Counted from the first letter of the stretch, positions 12,101 through 22,444 are shown. The stretch: DNA of 37,972 nucleotides from Phallusia fumigata (GCA_008931825.1 QXVZ01030128.1:1-37972); one strand, 5' to 3'. The notes: generated by a model from the letters alone, not told the origin. Translations and numbers: made by a program.

Positions 12101-15018
12101 AAGAGATGACTGCAAAAATGTGTGTTGCCAAAGCAGAACTGGATTATTAACTTGCCCGATTATCACCTCAACTATGGAAGTCTTGGAATTGCAATTGTGC
12201 CCTGGCCCAAGTGGTACCAAAGGAGAAAATTGTTGTGTCGAAAAAAGGTATTTAGCAACAACCAACACATGTAAAAACAATCATTGTGGGTGAACTTGTA
12301 AATTCTCTTCCAAGCAACCTCAGTCACAACAACTGCCAGGCATTTCAGCGGCGCTAAAACTAAAAGATCAACACTTCCTGGATGCTTTGCAACCAATCGT
12401 CAGGCTGTTATAAGCAAGCAATTTACTGAACAGATGTATTACACATAACAGGTGTTATGCTTCTAACATGCTATAGGCAATTGCTCAGGAAAAAGAATTT
12501 CAAGGCATGATGTGTCGTAGTATTTGGTGACATTGTAAACGTAAGCAAAAAATTTCATTTGCCAGAAAGCTATCACTATACCTGAAAGTCTTTTCAACGC
12601 CTGAAAGCAACAACTTTTTTTAAAAGATTCCTACTTTGGGAAGATAAAGGTATGCAAGTGAATTATACAGAAAAAAGATGGGTAAAATCAGTAAGAGTCC
12701 CCTTTGGAAACAAACCCATCATAAAAGTTGGTCACACCATAAATGCATCCACAATCGATCCAAAAATGCTTTGAGTAAGAAGAAGAATAATGGCTTCTGG
12801 ACAGTTATCTGTTATTGCTCTTGTTCCATATCCAATTGTCACCTATTATAAATAACAGCACATAAAAGTATTTTAAATATTCAGGAAACTCAAATAGATA
12901 ATTGTTTAGAATAAAAGTGACTAACCTGTGTTTCAATAGAGAACAAAAATGCTGAGGTAAAGGATGTGATTCCCAATACACACACATCTTCTGGATGTTC
13001 ATTTAGAAGGTCACCTCTACCAGAGACGTTCATTAGAGAAGTATAAAAAAGTCTATTCTAACATTGACAACCTTTTTCATCCAAATAGCATCTTTATTTT
13101 GCAAACAGCTTTGGAAATGTTACATTAATCGATAATGAGTCTTCTACTTATCCACATTGTTATTATCTTAACATATATCTTAATATCTTGTTTAATTGTT
13201 TATCTGATCAGTTTTTGTATGACTGGTTTTTTACTAATTGCAACACAAACATTACATTTACTTTAACGTTAAAGAAAAACTGTAATAATCATAACTTTGC
13301 TAGGCTTTACCTGCAGTATGCTATCAACCACCAAAGGAACCCAAAGCCTAGCCAAGTCAATGTGTAAGTTGCAACGAAAATGGCAACATTGTAGCTCCAT
13401 TTTAAATCAACAATGGATGTAAATAAATCAGCAAAGTAGCGAAGTCTATCTTTGACATTTCCATGACGAACATTGCAGTGTCCATGTTTGGTGACAAATC
13501 TGGCAAACAAAAGATGGTTGCAGTAAACACTTTGTTTTGAGGGAAATGTTTTTCTATTGGCCGAAGTAATTGAAAAACACTGCAAAATCAAAATTAAAAA
13601 AAAGACGTTGGTCAAGTCACTTTTTTAATGCAATTTTGGTGAGGCAATTGAATTCAAATGTCAACATTTTTCCTTTGTTACACTATTAGTTAACATGCAA
13701 CTGAAAATCACTCCATTGAAGTTGCACAGATTTTTGTTCAGGCAAGTCCTGACTACGCTCCATAAGACTTGTGGATTGACCTGCAGTATTTTAGCAGTGT
13801 ATTTTAACTCGGTTCTTGGTATGTGGTATAGATTTAATATCAAGGTTCGCCCTCTGATGGCCAAAACCAACTTGTATGCAACTGTATGACAGCAAAGCTG
13901 CTGTTCTGCATTAGGTTTTTCAGCGTGATACAAAAATGCCCTTGCCACAACAGCATAATCACAGCTTGACTTTCACAGTGTACATGACTGTCTAGTAGAC
14001 CGGAGTATTGATTGTTCTACAATAAAATGCCCTACAAAACGTCTAAATTTCATTCATTTCAGATATTGTTTAAAAATTTGAGCCATTTTAGGGGGCTAGT
14101 GGGGTAACTGCTGGGCCTATGGGGTAAAACGCATCAATTACTGCACCACAATGACATGTTATACGAACTGTCCAAATTTTATTTAATTCTGAGACTTTTT
14201 CGTAATTTGATCGATATAGGGAAAAAGGGGGGTTGCAGGTAGCCACTATGGTTATGGGGTTAAACTAAACTGGTGACACACTGCCTTGACCATATCTACC
14301 AGCTTTAAAAGTTTCATCCAAATCCATCACACATTTATGCCAAAAGTGCGTGGACAAGCTGCAAGGCAAAAAAAACAAGATACACAAAAACAGAGAAAAA
14401 TATAAAATAGGTGAACCAAATTAAAACTCAAAAAATATATTTTTTGCACAAACCATCAAAACAAAAAATCTTTGGGTTATTTACAGCCTATATGTAGATG
14501 AATCTGGTTTAACTGCATTGGGATTGTAACTTGTAAATCCCAAACCATAGCCTGTCATTTTTCAAGAAAATACTCTAGTTAATCGCATAATGTAATGGTT
14601 TGGCATCATATTTTTAACATTGGTTACATAACATGCAGTTTGACATTTCAACAAATTGCACACTTTCAACAATGAAGTAAATTGTAAAATAGTGTTTACC
14701 CCAACTATCAGTCAGTTTGTTAACAGTTAGAAAACCCTAAGCCTTTTGATTACAAGAATCCTGCACAGAGCGATTGCACAAGCCAATCTGTACACACTCA
14801 AGCAACTTGATGAAAAGTGCTCTATTGGCAAAACATTCTCTTATCTTGAGATTCGAGCGAGTGTTTATCCAAACAAAGAAAAATGAAATAAACAATGCCT
14901 CAAAGAATTGAGCATGCACAACTACACATTCATGAATAAGTGCTGAAAGAGCTTTTAAAGCCCTTATGCATAATAATAATGTATAGTCCACTTACCGTGT
15001 TTGTCTTCTTTTCTTCAT
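6040..15018 (-). CDS. GIRK-like inward-rectifier potassium channel gene (gene span, introns included)
   Basis: The product is a Kir-family potassium channel subunit: two membrane helices flank a pore loop, followed by a large cytoplasmic domain, and four subunits form a plasma-membrane channel. Eight exons join in frame with consensus splice sites. In order they give the N-terminal CNVRHGNV motif, M1, the selectivity filter TIGYG with the conserved Glu and Arg around it (IETQ...GYGTR), the two extracellular cysteines (EDVC and TDNCPEA), M2, the KISQP...KRAETL lipid-binding linker, and cytoplasmic motifs [22 protein letters not shown] and [23 protein letters not shown] and the VGDLR aspartate are typical of GIRK2/GIRK4; the M2 aspartate in SIVDAFMV is typical of GIRK1 and Kir2. 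The exons give about 348 codons, against 420-500 in vertebrate GIRKs. The stop codon and C-terminal tail were not found, and the first exon is tentative. A piggyBac copy sits in the intron between 8268 and 10619. Confidence 0.9.
6707..6804 (-). CDS. Kir channel exon: MTCQARSSY segment
   Basis: The exon encodes [20 protein letters not shown], then [11 protein letters not shown]. The TxCQxRSSY...EVLWGxRF signature is diagnostic of Kir channels, and MTCQARSSY of the Kir3 type. The donor is a consensus gtaagt. Confidence 0.93.
6896..7022 (-). CDS. Kir channel exon: cytoplasmic domain
   Basis: The exon reads [19 protein letters not shown] and then an acidic stretch before [15 protein letters not shown]. 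This is the typical Kir3 order (SPLxIxHxI...SPFW...[11 protein letters not shown]). The acceptor TTTCAG and donor G|gtatga give phase 1 into the next exon. Confidence 0.93.
7850..7965. repeat. ~130-bp repeat family, diverged fragment
   Basis: 'tacaaactgtgtgagttaca' with 'tccaattcagacattgttta' and 'aaaactgatgacacatcccc' matches parts of the unit. The 'ctagtggggtaac' core is missing. Confidence 0.5.
8118..8268 (-). CDS. Kir channel exon: cytoplasmic domain, sodium-site aspartate
   Basis: The exon starts [17 protein letters not shown] and ends in TTGADRLFL, matching the GIRK cytoplasmic beta-sheet domain. The Asp in VGDLR corresponds to the Na+-binding residue of GIRK2/GIRK4, which is Asn in GIRK1. 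The acceptor is TTTGTAG and the donor TTG|gtaaac. Phases fit both neighbours. Confidence 0.93.
8580..10421 (-). pseudogene. Broken piggyBac-family transposase copy
   Basis: Reading on the minus strand from an ATG at 9959, there is an acidic N terminus. It is followed by [15 protein letters not shown] (9699), [16 protein letters not shown], and a segment with [12 protein letters not shown]. Then come [57 protein letters not shown] and a C-terminal SENRLTG near 8640. These are the ordered landmarks of piggyBac (DDE_Tnp_1_7) transposases. The copy is dead: there is an in-frame TGA near 9490, several frameshifts (about 9400, 9060 and after 8780), and roughly 100 residues are missing between the acidic region and MHMGIVK. 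It lies in a Kir intron, in the same orientation as the gene. Confidence 0.88.
9971..10156 (-). pseudogene. Displaced piggyBac C-terminal cysteine-rich fragment
   Basis: A 61-residue ORF contains [20 protein letters not shown] followed by basic and cysteine residues, ending KRPCAVQN. The pattern resembles the H-Y-x2-I-P...CxxC start of the zinc-binding domain at the C terminus of piggyBac transposases. Here it lies upstream of the N-terminal ATG, with 11 bp between its stop region and that ATG, and no such domain follows the normal C terminus near 8640. It may be the remnant of a second copy or the result of a rearrangement. Confidence 0.5.
10390..10425 (-). repeat. piggyBac-type terminal inverted repeat with TTAA target and palindrome
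   Basis: On the minus strand the sequence reads TTAA (10422-10425), CTCTTTCCACCCCGAG, then the perfect 16-bp palindrome CGTCTATATATAGACG. A C/T-rich start next to TTAA and a subterminal palindrome suit a piggyBac 5' end, and it sits 5' of the transposase remnant. I did not find the matching 3' end. Confidence 0.65.
10619..10731 (-). CDS. Kir channel exon: end of M2 and lipid-binding linker
   Basis: The exon encodes [20 protein letters not shown] and then a segment ending GKMCLMF. KISQPxKRAETL is the PIP2-contacting linker below M2 in GIRK channels; vertebrate GIRKs have Lys where Asn occurs here (PNKR for PKKR). The acceptor is TTTCAAG and the donor AG|gtaata. The piggyBac copy starts about 200 bp downstream in the gene's direction. 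Confidence 0.93.
10800..11960. repeat. Degenerate ~130-bp tandem repeat, main array
   Basis: The core 'ggctagtggggtaactgctg' and variants recur near 10815, 11061, 11190, 11320, 11630, 11732 and 11885; the best three are 129-130 bp apart. Each unit also has 'caccacaatgacatgttata', 'caaactgtccaaatttcatc' and 'tttgacccattttagg'. Runs end in a variant unit, 'ccatatctaccagctgtgaa' followed by 'gtgcatagacaagctgcagg' (about 11370-11460 and 11785-11950). Confidence 0.8.
12738..12842 (-). CDS. Kir channel exon: selectivity filter and M2
   Basis: The exon opens with [17 protein letters not shown], which holds the K+ selectivity filter and the second extracellular cysteine. It continues into M2, ending [11 protein letters not shown]. 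The Asp in SIVDAF is at the pore position called the rectification controller (Asp in Kir2.1 and GIRK1, Asn in GIRK2/4), so strong rectification by polyamines is a fair inference. The donor after ATG is gtgtga. Confidence 0.93.
12926..13016 (-). CDS. Kir channel exon: extracellular turret and pore helix
   Basis: The exon encodes [13 protein letters not shown], the turret with the first conserved extracellular cysteine, then the pore helix [10 protein letters not shown]. Vertebrate GIRK1 has Phe where this protein has Ser in FLFSIE; Ser is the GIRK2/4 state. The phase joins exactly with both neighbours (AG|A for Arg upstream, phase 0 downstream). Confidence 0.92.
13311..13553 (-). CDS. Kir channel exon: N-terminal domain and M1
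   Basis: The translation includes [16 protein letters not shown], the conserved Kir N-terminal segment, then a slide-helix region and the first membrane helix ending in WWLIAYC. The donor is AG|gtaaag at 13311. Two acceptors are possible: 13553 (CCAATAG) or 13579 (TTTTGCAG after a long T-run). The second is the better-looking splice site, but only the first keeps frame with the tentative first exon. The conserved part is the same in both. Confidence 0.9.
14015..14375. repeat. ~130-bp repeat family, second site
   Basis: It has 'ttagggggctagtggggtaa' at 14087, 'caccacaatgacatgttata' at 14143 and the terminal variant 'ccatatctaccagctttaaa' followed by 'gtggacaagctgcaaggc'. The order is the same as in the main array. 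It lies upstream of the exon ending at 13553, in the first Kir intron. Confidence 0.75.
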
Positions 15019-15094
15019 TGGCCGTTTAAAAGTCTTTGTTTGCGATGTTTTGACAAGGCTGCTGATTGGATTTTTTGGAATTGTTGGTTGCAAG
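14996..15094 (-). CDS. Kir channel, tentative first coding exon
   Basis: A candidate exon lies between an acceptor (TTTTCCTGAAAG) ending at 15095 and a strong donor (gtaagt) after 14996. One frame is open throughout and ends in a basic run, MKKRRQTR, with ATG at 15018. Basic residues just before the first conserved segment are usual in Kir N termini. The phase (two bases of the last codon) matches the next exon only if that exon starts at 13553, using the acceptor ...CCAATAG. It does not match an exon starting at 13579 after TTTTGCAG. The frame is open upstream of the ATG, so a start in an earlier exon is possible. Confidence 0.45.
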
Positions 15095-15911
15095 CTTTCA
15101 GGAAAAAAGTTACTGAGGAGAAAAAAATGTTAAGCTATACTATATATATTTCACAGCCAAAATTTGAACCACATAAAGTCAGCATTAAATTAGCTATTAA
15201 TTTGAAAATAATTATCTCCCTATGTATGTGGACAGAAAGTATTTTGGGTGGTTCAGCACTACAGTATCCCACCACTTTTGGATTTTTTAACAGCCTTGTT
15301 GCACAGTTTATGACCAAACACAATGCAAATTTTTCTTGTTTTCTACTAGTATAAAGTTACACACCTCCTAAGTGAACATACATACAGAAACACATGTATT
15401 AGTATGGCTGTAAGCGCAGGGCAGCAAAAGTCCCTTGGGTAATGAAACAGTCATCAGCCACCTAATTTCATATTCCCAAAGGGTTTATAACCATGGTGAT
15501 ACTCAATTCGAAATTTAATTCAGCAAAAGATTTAAGATAGATGATAAAATATAACAGCCAACAATATTTGTCACCAGTGTGGGGAAAAGTTGGGAAATAG
15601 GGAAGCTTTTTCCCAGGAAATCGATCCTACTCGCCGAAATTTGTTTAGCTGTTTGTTTAACAAGCGGACACAAACATCAAAATTAATTATTGCGGTGGAA
15701 TAATTGAACTATTTCAGCTTCTATTAGTATATTATTCCTGTTACATATAGCAACTTGAGGATTTACTGAAAACTGGTGGGAATTTTATGTTGGCTTCCCA
15801 CAAAACGTGCATTTTTTTCTAGCCCTGTTTGTCACCAAAACAACAGAACAATAATGAAAAAATTTAAAGATTATGTGGAAACAAATCTCATCGCAGATGC
15901 CTAATGATAAC

Positions 15912-16518
15912 TAGTGATTGTCTATTTTAGCTTTAGAATGAAACCGAATAATCGGCTGATTTTGCCGAAGAAATTCAGCTGAACCAAAGGAATCATTTGT
16001 GACGCCATGGGAATTTGTATGCCACACTTTTGACATAAACACCTGAGTTTTGCTGTCAAACAAACACTTGAGCTGTAACAGAATATAGTTGTGTTAAATT
16101 ATTATTATCTTAGTTCTGTGGGTTTCAAGGTTGCCTCGGCAGTGGTTGCCAGCCTCCAAATGAATTACCGATCTTTTGCCGAGAGTGGGGAAAGATGAGA
16201 ATGCTTTAATATGTGGTTTAACTGCGTCTACCATCTTACCATGCATTTTTCGTTGTTAGATTTGTTAGTTATAGCGCAGTTTGTGAGACTGTGTAGAACA
16301 AAGACAGAAACACATGTTTTGTGTCTAAAATACAAACATCATTTCAGGTAATGACAATTATTAATAAGGCCTGGACACGATTGTTGGTGTTAGTTTCTGT
16401 GTGCGCAAAAGTTCAGTTTCAGCCGACAATTTGTTTCAGTTGGGCCAAAATTGAACTTAGTCAAAATCGCTGATTCAGCCGAATAAATTGAGCAAACCAA
16501 AGATTCTGTACATCACTA
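15912..16518. mobile_element. Non-autonomous hAT-like element, copy B
   Basis: This copy shares long stretches with 52-781, for example 'gttagtta...agcgcagtttg', 'caaacatcatttta/caggtaatgacaatta' and 'tcagccgaa...acatca'. Its right end is TAGTGATGTACAGAATC in reverse complement. Flanking octamers ATGATAAC (15904-15911) and ATAATAAT (16519-16526) agree at 6 of 8 positions. It is more diverged and shorter than copy A. Confidence 0.7.
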
Positions 16519-19137
16519 ATAATAATCAAATTAAAAAAGTTAGTTGAGATATAGGGAAGACACACTGACCAAGGAACTACAGCATCGACGCAAACCAGAC
16601 CGCTGCATCACAAAGGGTTTTAACAAAGGACTTTGCTGTGCGTGAGTTTTATGGTCGGTGATGTACATGTACATCTATTTTGTACTGACTAGATAGGAAC
16701 TGTTGAATGTGAGTTTGCTTATGAATTACTAACCCTAATACTATCCCCTACCACCACAACCCCAACCCAGAGAAACAATAAACTTAGTTCCTGGGTTATG
16801 TATTTCTGAGAAATAGAGGGTTGTGATTCCCACTATTTTTATTTCAATGCAAATCATATTGTAACAACCAGCTATTGGTGAAACCTGTAATGTGCCTCCT
16901 TTTTGTAAATTTTTCTTCTTGTATGACTGATGTTGATTTCCGGAATTACCGACTAAATGAGTGGTAAAGCAGCCAGCAAACAGTGTTAAAATTCAATTTT
17001 CATTTTGAAGTAATGGCAGTTACAGAATATAAATTAAAAGCCAAAACGGACATGGGGACAGGTGGTTGTTGTTTTCTTTAACCCATCACACAAAATGCAG
17101 GTGTGGTCAGATTTAGGTGCCGCCCAATTTGCACTCTTAGCCAACCATTCAAAGAGCATTTAGCCACCACCATTGTCATGAAGTATAAATATTTTCTTGC
17201 TTTGTCAAGAACCGCGAAATAAACTACCTGCACCAGCAAACTAACTACACCACAAATGTTGCAAGGCATAAACAAATGCATAATGCTGCAAATCAAGCGC
17301 ATTCAATTAGGGGAGTAAATTTGTACCTGCAGTTTCAAGGCTGTCCGTACCCCCTCATTCTCTAGTGGTACAGTGAAAAATTACTTTTGGTACAAACGAG
17401 TAGAATGTGCACATGGGCATTGAGCCGTATATTGGCTTTGTCATCTCTTGGTAACAGCCACTGAGCTGATTCGACTGTTTAGCTAGTACGATAGGTCCTC
17501 ATCGCAAGCACCGTTTACTTTATCCAAGACACAACACAACCTCTCCACAAAGGTAAGTATATCCGTATTTGGTGAAAAAAGGCCTTTCTGCAAGCGACCC
17601 CTTGCGCGCAACGCGCATTTAAGAAATAACGTGGCATTGGATAAAACATTGGATAATAATGTAAGATAAAACAGAGTACACTGTCCGCTTAGCATTTATG
17701 TCTATCGAGTTGGGTTGAGTTTATTTTGCTTGTTGAAAGAAAGCAAAATGTATAGTAGCCAAATTCTAAAACACTTAAAGGCGTTGGCCAAAATATCAAC
17801 TTCACTTACGTGGACTGTACCACTTGATCGGGAGACATTCTGTTTGATGAGCTTAAAGTTTCCACTGCTGTTTCGTAGAAATAACCATTCCGTAACAACA
17901 CCATCACAAGTCAGTTACCATTAATATTCATTACTTGCAGCTATCTATATTGAACAGGTAATTTAAATAACCAACCAAACTTCACACATTAAACTAATGT
18001 AAGTAACCAATCAAACTTTACACATTGCATTAAAGTAAGAACATACTATTACCCAGCGACAAAAGCAAGTTAACGACAGCGACTTTTGAATTGCCTTCGG
18101 CTTGTACGTATTAATAATTCATGTCGACTTTCAGGGCTTAGGCAATCGAACACGATAAAGAACGCCTGGACCAATTGCGCCTAACATAAAAACACAAAAA
18201 ACGCCGACTTGGCGAGTCAGTCGCTACCCACATGTGTAAGACAATCGATACTTCGATCCGCTGAAACGAGAACAAATACAGGACAGTGTATAATCTACCG
18301 ACTAGTTATATGAGCCCAGAATATTACCATTAGGGATAGGTTCATTTGGTATCTAACATCCTGTTAGCCCAGGGGAACCATAAATGTGCCGCAATTGTTT
18401 AACATTTTCTTCCGTGGCGTCATATGTTTTGTACGGTAAAATACTTCCAAAATATTTTGCCCCCACTAACTGTTTAGGACAGCTGACGGCATTACGACGA
18501 TGTATGTGCAACACATCAGCTGTAGGCTTGATTAGGCCTGGATTAACCATTATGCAACTTATAAACACGTGCTCATGTCATCAATGAAATTAAGGGGGAC
18601 ACATAAATTGTTCAAAACCAAATTTGTTTTGGTCTATGGACCTAAGACTGGATTCTGGTTCTTTTTGTTCAAATGAATTGTAAGTAGGCTATCGTTTATA
18701 TTTGTCAAATCCAGCGCAATCGAGATCAAGTGTTCGAACAAAAGGGCAAAATACATAAAACGGCTCTCCAAGCACAACCCGGTGGTCAATATATAGGCTA
18801 GATTTAATTGTTACGACATCTCGTGTTTCTAACGAATAAAATAAGCGAGACTCGTTCGTTCTAACCGACAAAAAGATGAAAAGGTAACAAACACCAGCAT
18901 ATATGTGTTTGTTTCTTTTCACGCAGTTGGGCTGACTCTTTTTCACTAAGTATAGAACAAGAGAACACAACGATTGAAATGGTTGAATGGACGTAAAACC
19001 AAAGACTAAATCAAATTGAAAAACAATTTGAATTGGTCACTAAATGAGATCAATAACATAGTGCATCATGCTGTACAGGAAAAAACAATGCGACAAACGG
19101 TAATAAGTATCCCCGCAAAAAATGTCAACTTTCGCTT
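16519..19137. other. Sequence upstream of the Kir gene, no gene seen
   Basis: Short ORFs at 17078-17302, 17483-17924 and 18353-18970 have no recognisable motifs. The promoter or 5' non-coding exons of the Kir gene may lie here or nearer 15.1 kb, but nothing identifies them. Confidence 0.5.
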
Positions 19138-19290
19138 CGCCAAAGATGGCCGAGTGGTTAGCGAGTCTGCCTTGTGCACATAACATTGTGGGCTCTAATC
19201 TCGGTCGCTTGCGTTTCCCTGAGCAAGAAACTTGAGCGAAATTGCTCCAACCCGGAGGAACCCGATAGGTTGACTCAAATTTTAAGTCAG
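19138..19290 (+). mobile_element. tRNA-derived SINE, copy 2
   Basis: It shares 'gatggccgagtggttagcga', 'tgtgggctctaatc' and 'ccctgagcaagaaacttgag' with copy 1 at 3438. The B box is weaker (ggctctaatct). It runs straight into the repeat at 19290-19415. Confidence 0.75.
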
Positions 19291-19415
19291 CATGGCCCCT
19301 CCCAAATTTCAAAATTGTAAATTGAAGTAGGCTACACCTGAAAAAAAATCTTTAAGCTTTACATTAAGTTGGGTTACTTGCCCCCCCTCAAAATTTTGGG
19401 CTGGCTACGCCATTG
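19290..19415. repeat. Dispersed repeat, 'ggcccctcccaaattt ... gggctggctacgcc' type
   Basis: It starts 'catggcccctcccaaattt' and ends 'aaaattttgggctggctacg'. The same block occurs at 35868-35993 in the same orientation. The end, read in reverse (GGCGTAGCCAGCCC), resembles a DNA-transposon terminus. Confidence 0.65.
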
Positions 19416-19654
19416 CACCGAAACTGCAATGGGGCAATTGTAACTTAAGTAGCAGATTGAAGAAAAAACTTTGAACGTAAGCATTTTTCGAACACCGCAG
19501 GTGTTAAACATCACAATTTCGGGTTAAGTGTTTCTACGATCAGCCCATTTGCAGTCAACCAAGTGTCGATACGTGAGTTTTTAAAAGGTTTTCCAAAACC
19601 AATATGGGATTGCATCAACATGGGAACATAACATGTTGACTACAAGTATTTACA

Positions 19655-19882
19655 CTAATGGTTCTCAAACGTTTCAAAATTATGCACATAGTGGTCCCCT
19701 TGCGAATTTTTCGATGGCTCACGTGTCACTACAAAAGTGACTCGAACTGCACATAGGACTTACATTGAGAAGATATCAGTGTTATGCGATATGGCATCAA
19801 CTAAAAGAGACTGAAGACGTTTCGCGTACCCTTTATTATCGTTTCACGGACCCATAAGGAACCAAATGTTTGAGAACCACTG
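19655..19882. mobile_element. Small hAT-like MITE
   Basis: The left end (c/t)AATGGTTCTCAAACGTTT and the right end, in reverse complement CAGTGGTTCTCAAACATTT, form an inverted pair of about 19 bp typical of hAT termini. I see no matching 8-bp flanks (TATTTACA and GAATAGTT), so the copy is old or its limits are off by a few bases. Confidence 0.6.
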
Positions 19883-20394
19883 GAATAGTTGGTAGTAAAA
19901 TCGAAACAAAGTATTCACGATTACGAACACTTGCGTGAAATTATTCGAATGCAATTTGAATTGTAAGGACTGGTTGCTGACGTAACAATTCGTTGATACA
20001 AATGTATGAGTAGCCAAATTATACTAGATTACACAAGCGTTTACGTTGTAGCCTACTTGCAAATTCGTAAATTTGGTTGGCATAACTGATAAAACTTGGA
20101 TTGGCATAACTTTTGAAAACTTTTGGCAGAAAAACAAGTGATTCTCAACATCTATGACCACAGGAGTATGCTTTTGAAAAGTGTCTTTTTGCTTAAATAA
20201 TCTTATCAATTTGATGAGGTTTAGCAATTATGAACATTGCTTGCATTTAAAAGAAATTTCGCAGCGAATGTTAATTAATATTACCAACAATTTATACAAA
20301 TGTTTTGCTTACCTTTAAAATCCACACAACAACTCACGAGTACAAATAAGCTGATCTATTTATTGGAATACCATCCAAAATGTTGATGATCTCC

Positions 20395-20640
20395 GAATTT
20401 TTCGAACAATTAATGAATACGAATACATGAATGCATTAATTCGAATACGATTCCACGCGTTTGTTTCCGAAATGTTGGCAAGAACTTATAAAAACGAATA
20501 CAATTCGAATTGTCACATGTTTTGAACAATTCATGACTACAAATGCATTAATTTGTTGATTCGAATTGCTGACGGCCGAGAACCACGGAACTATTCATTA
20601 ATACAAATACAGCTAATCAATTATTCGAATGCAGGCAAGT
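20395..20640. repeat. Degenerate AT-rich tandem repeat with TTCGAAT motifs
   Basis: Three related blocks are visible. The first is 'gaacaattaatgaatacgaa...attaattcgaatacga' (about 20402). The second is 'gaacaattcatgactacaaa...gttgattcgaattgct' (about 20524). The third is 'aactattcattaatacaaat...aattattcgaatgc' (about 20588). TTCGAAT-like cores are at about 20440, 20503, 20560 and 20624, 57-64 bp apart. Confidence 0.6.
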
Positions 20641-21957
20641 GTGTTTGACCCCATGGCTAGATGTTACACAACTATCAGTATAAAGGGAGAAATGTTTATT
20701 TTTGTGTCTTAGTTCAACCAAAGTCCCATGTGATTCGAGTCGGAGTCCGAAATTTAGTCCAGCCCAGTGCCCCGAGCCCCAAGTTATGTTTTGAAAGATA
20801 GCCAGCAGGATTACCATGTCTGAAGAGACAACAGTCCGGACAGTCGCATAATTCGCGAACACAGCGCTATAAAAAATAACTACGTCACAATAATGTAGCC
20901 CAGCCACGAAGTCCACAAAAAATGGTTCTTATCTTTATACCACGTGTACACTATTTCAAGGTAAAAACTCCGAAATTGCGGAAATTTTAATTTAAACATA
21001 ATGCTTTATGGTCTTTCGAATCCATCGATACGTACAGTCCACACAGAAACTTGTCGGATTTCTTTTTCCCATTTTCTGGGGATTTACATTCGCTCCACAG
21101 AAACTTATTTTCACCCTTAGCAGGTCTAGACGACAGATTTCAACACCACACTAAGAGCTTCCTGAGGTCACGACTAACCAAACCCAACTAAATCGCTTCA
21201 CATGGTGCTGTCGCTCCGAGGCAGTCGGGCCCCGAAAATTCGCTCCGCAAGTAACATCACCCCATTCCGATCTGGTTTGACTCGAAACCCATCATCCAAG
21301 TCGGATCTATTACATTTACGCAAAAACATGCAAACGCGACTGGCGTCATAATCGCACTTCGTGACCAGTTGCCTTTTCGCCTGACGTGCATGGCAAGCCT
21401 TAACGCCTTCGGTCGCAACAGTGTGCGAAAAACTTTCCGCGGAAAATTGACAAGAACAAATAGTTGTGTGACTTTGACAAAAGACCACCTTCACAACATG
21501 TGGAAAGGTTAAGGCTTTTAAAAACCGATTTAACTACAGTAGTGGCATCCAGAGTCTAGACTACTACTGCACAAGTCGCACCACCCTCAAATGATGTTTT
21601 CCACAAATGCCATTTCCTTAATCACATTGGATACATATTTATTACGCGCATAACATTGCGTCCCTCATTCCCTTGGTATTTTAAAACACAATTGTTTCTG
21701 CAAACATAAACGTATGGGTCCTCTAATACATGAAATTGCTAATTGGTAGTGGCGTTAATACCACGTGATCAGCTTAAAAATGGCTGTGAATAATTGAAAC
21801 AAAAAGTAAAGAATACCATTTAGAAACTTGTCGATCACCACTACGCGTTGGGAAGTTTAGCTTTAACGATACATACAAATGTCCAGCATTACCAATTTTG
21901 TCAGTAACTTAACAACACAAAACTTTTTCCTCAAAATATCAGAACAAAGAAAATATA
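20641..21957. other. Intergenic sequence, no gene seen
   Basis: The stretch from about 20650 to 21500 is less AT-rich than its surroundings and has several CpGs. Minus ORFs at 20617-20916 and 21198-21494 show no family match. Confidence 0.45.
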
Positions 21958-22194
21958 ATGTCACAGTGGTTTTATTTAACATATCTTTCATTCGTCAATG
22001 AATGCAGAAATAAAGATGAAATATTTGATTTTAGGGAAGTTCTTCGGATGTTTTTGGTAAATCAACCTTTAAACAAATCAATGTGGATTAACCAAAAATC
22101 TGTCAAGGATTACACCACATATCTTGTCAATTTTTATTCTAACATCCTACCTGGTGTTCAGTTGCATCTGAAGCTACAGGACTGTTATTTTTGA
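21958..22194 (+). CDS. Unassigned small ORF, 78 codons
   Basis: A real ATG starts MSQWFYLTYLSFVNECRNKD, followed by a mixed hydrophobic and charged sequence to a TGA at 22194. An AATAAA lies at about 22223. It is opposite in strand to the RSPH10B gene and begins 250 bp past that gene's stop. The amino-acid mix looks protein-like, but I recognise no family and no splice sites tie it to other exons. It may be a chance ORF, a small gene or a pseudogene fragment. Confidence 0.3.
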   Translation: MSQWFYLTYLSFVNECRNKDEIFDFREVLRMFLVNQPLNKSMWINQKSVKDYTTYLVNFYSNILPGVQLHLKLQDCYF

Positions 22195-22444
22195 TTGTCC
22201 ATCGTCTATAAAAGAAAAAGGCAATAAAGCGACTTTCGAAAAACAATGACTCAAATTTCAATGAATAAATGTTGGTTAATCTATGTTCAAATGAATTTGA
22301 GATACACATATCCTGCTATTATATATTTCTTATGCCTGCAATGTATAAAAAACTGTCAAAAAACTCCCTTACATTTGGGCCAGACCAGTCAAAAATACAT
22401 ACTTTGACTAAAGGAGCTTTTCCTTTCCATGAACCATAATAACA

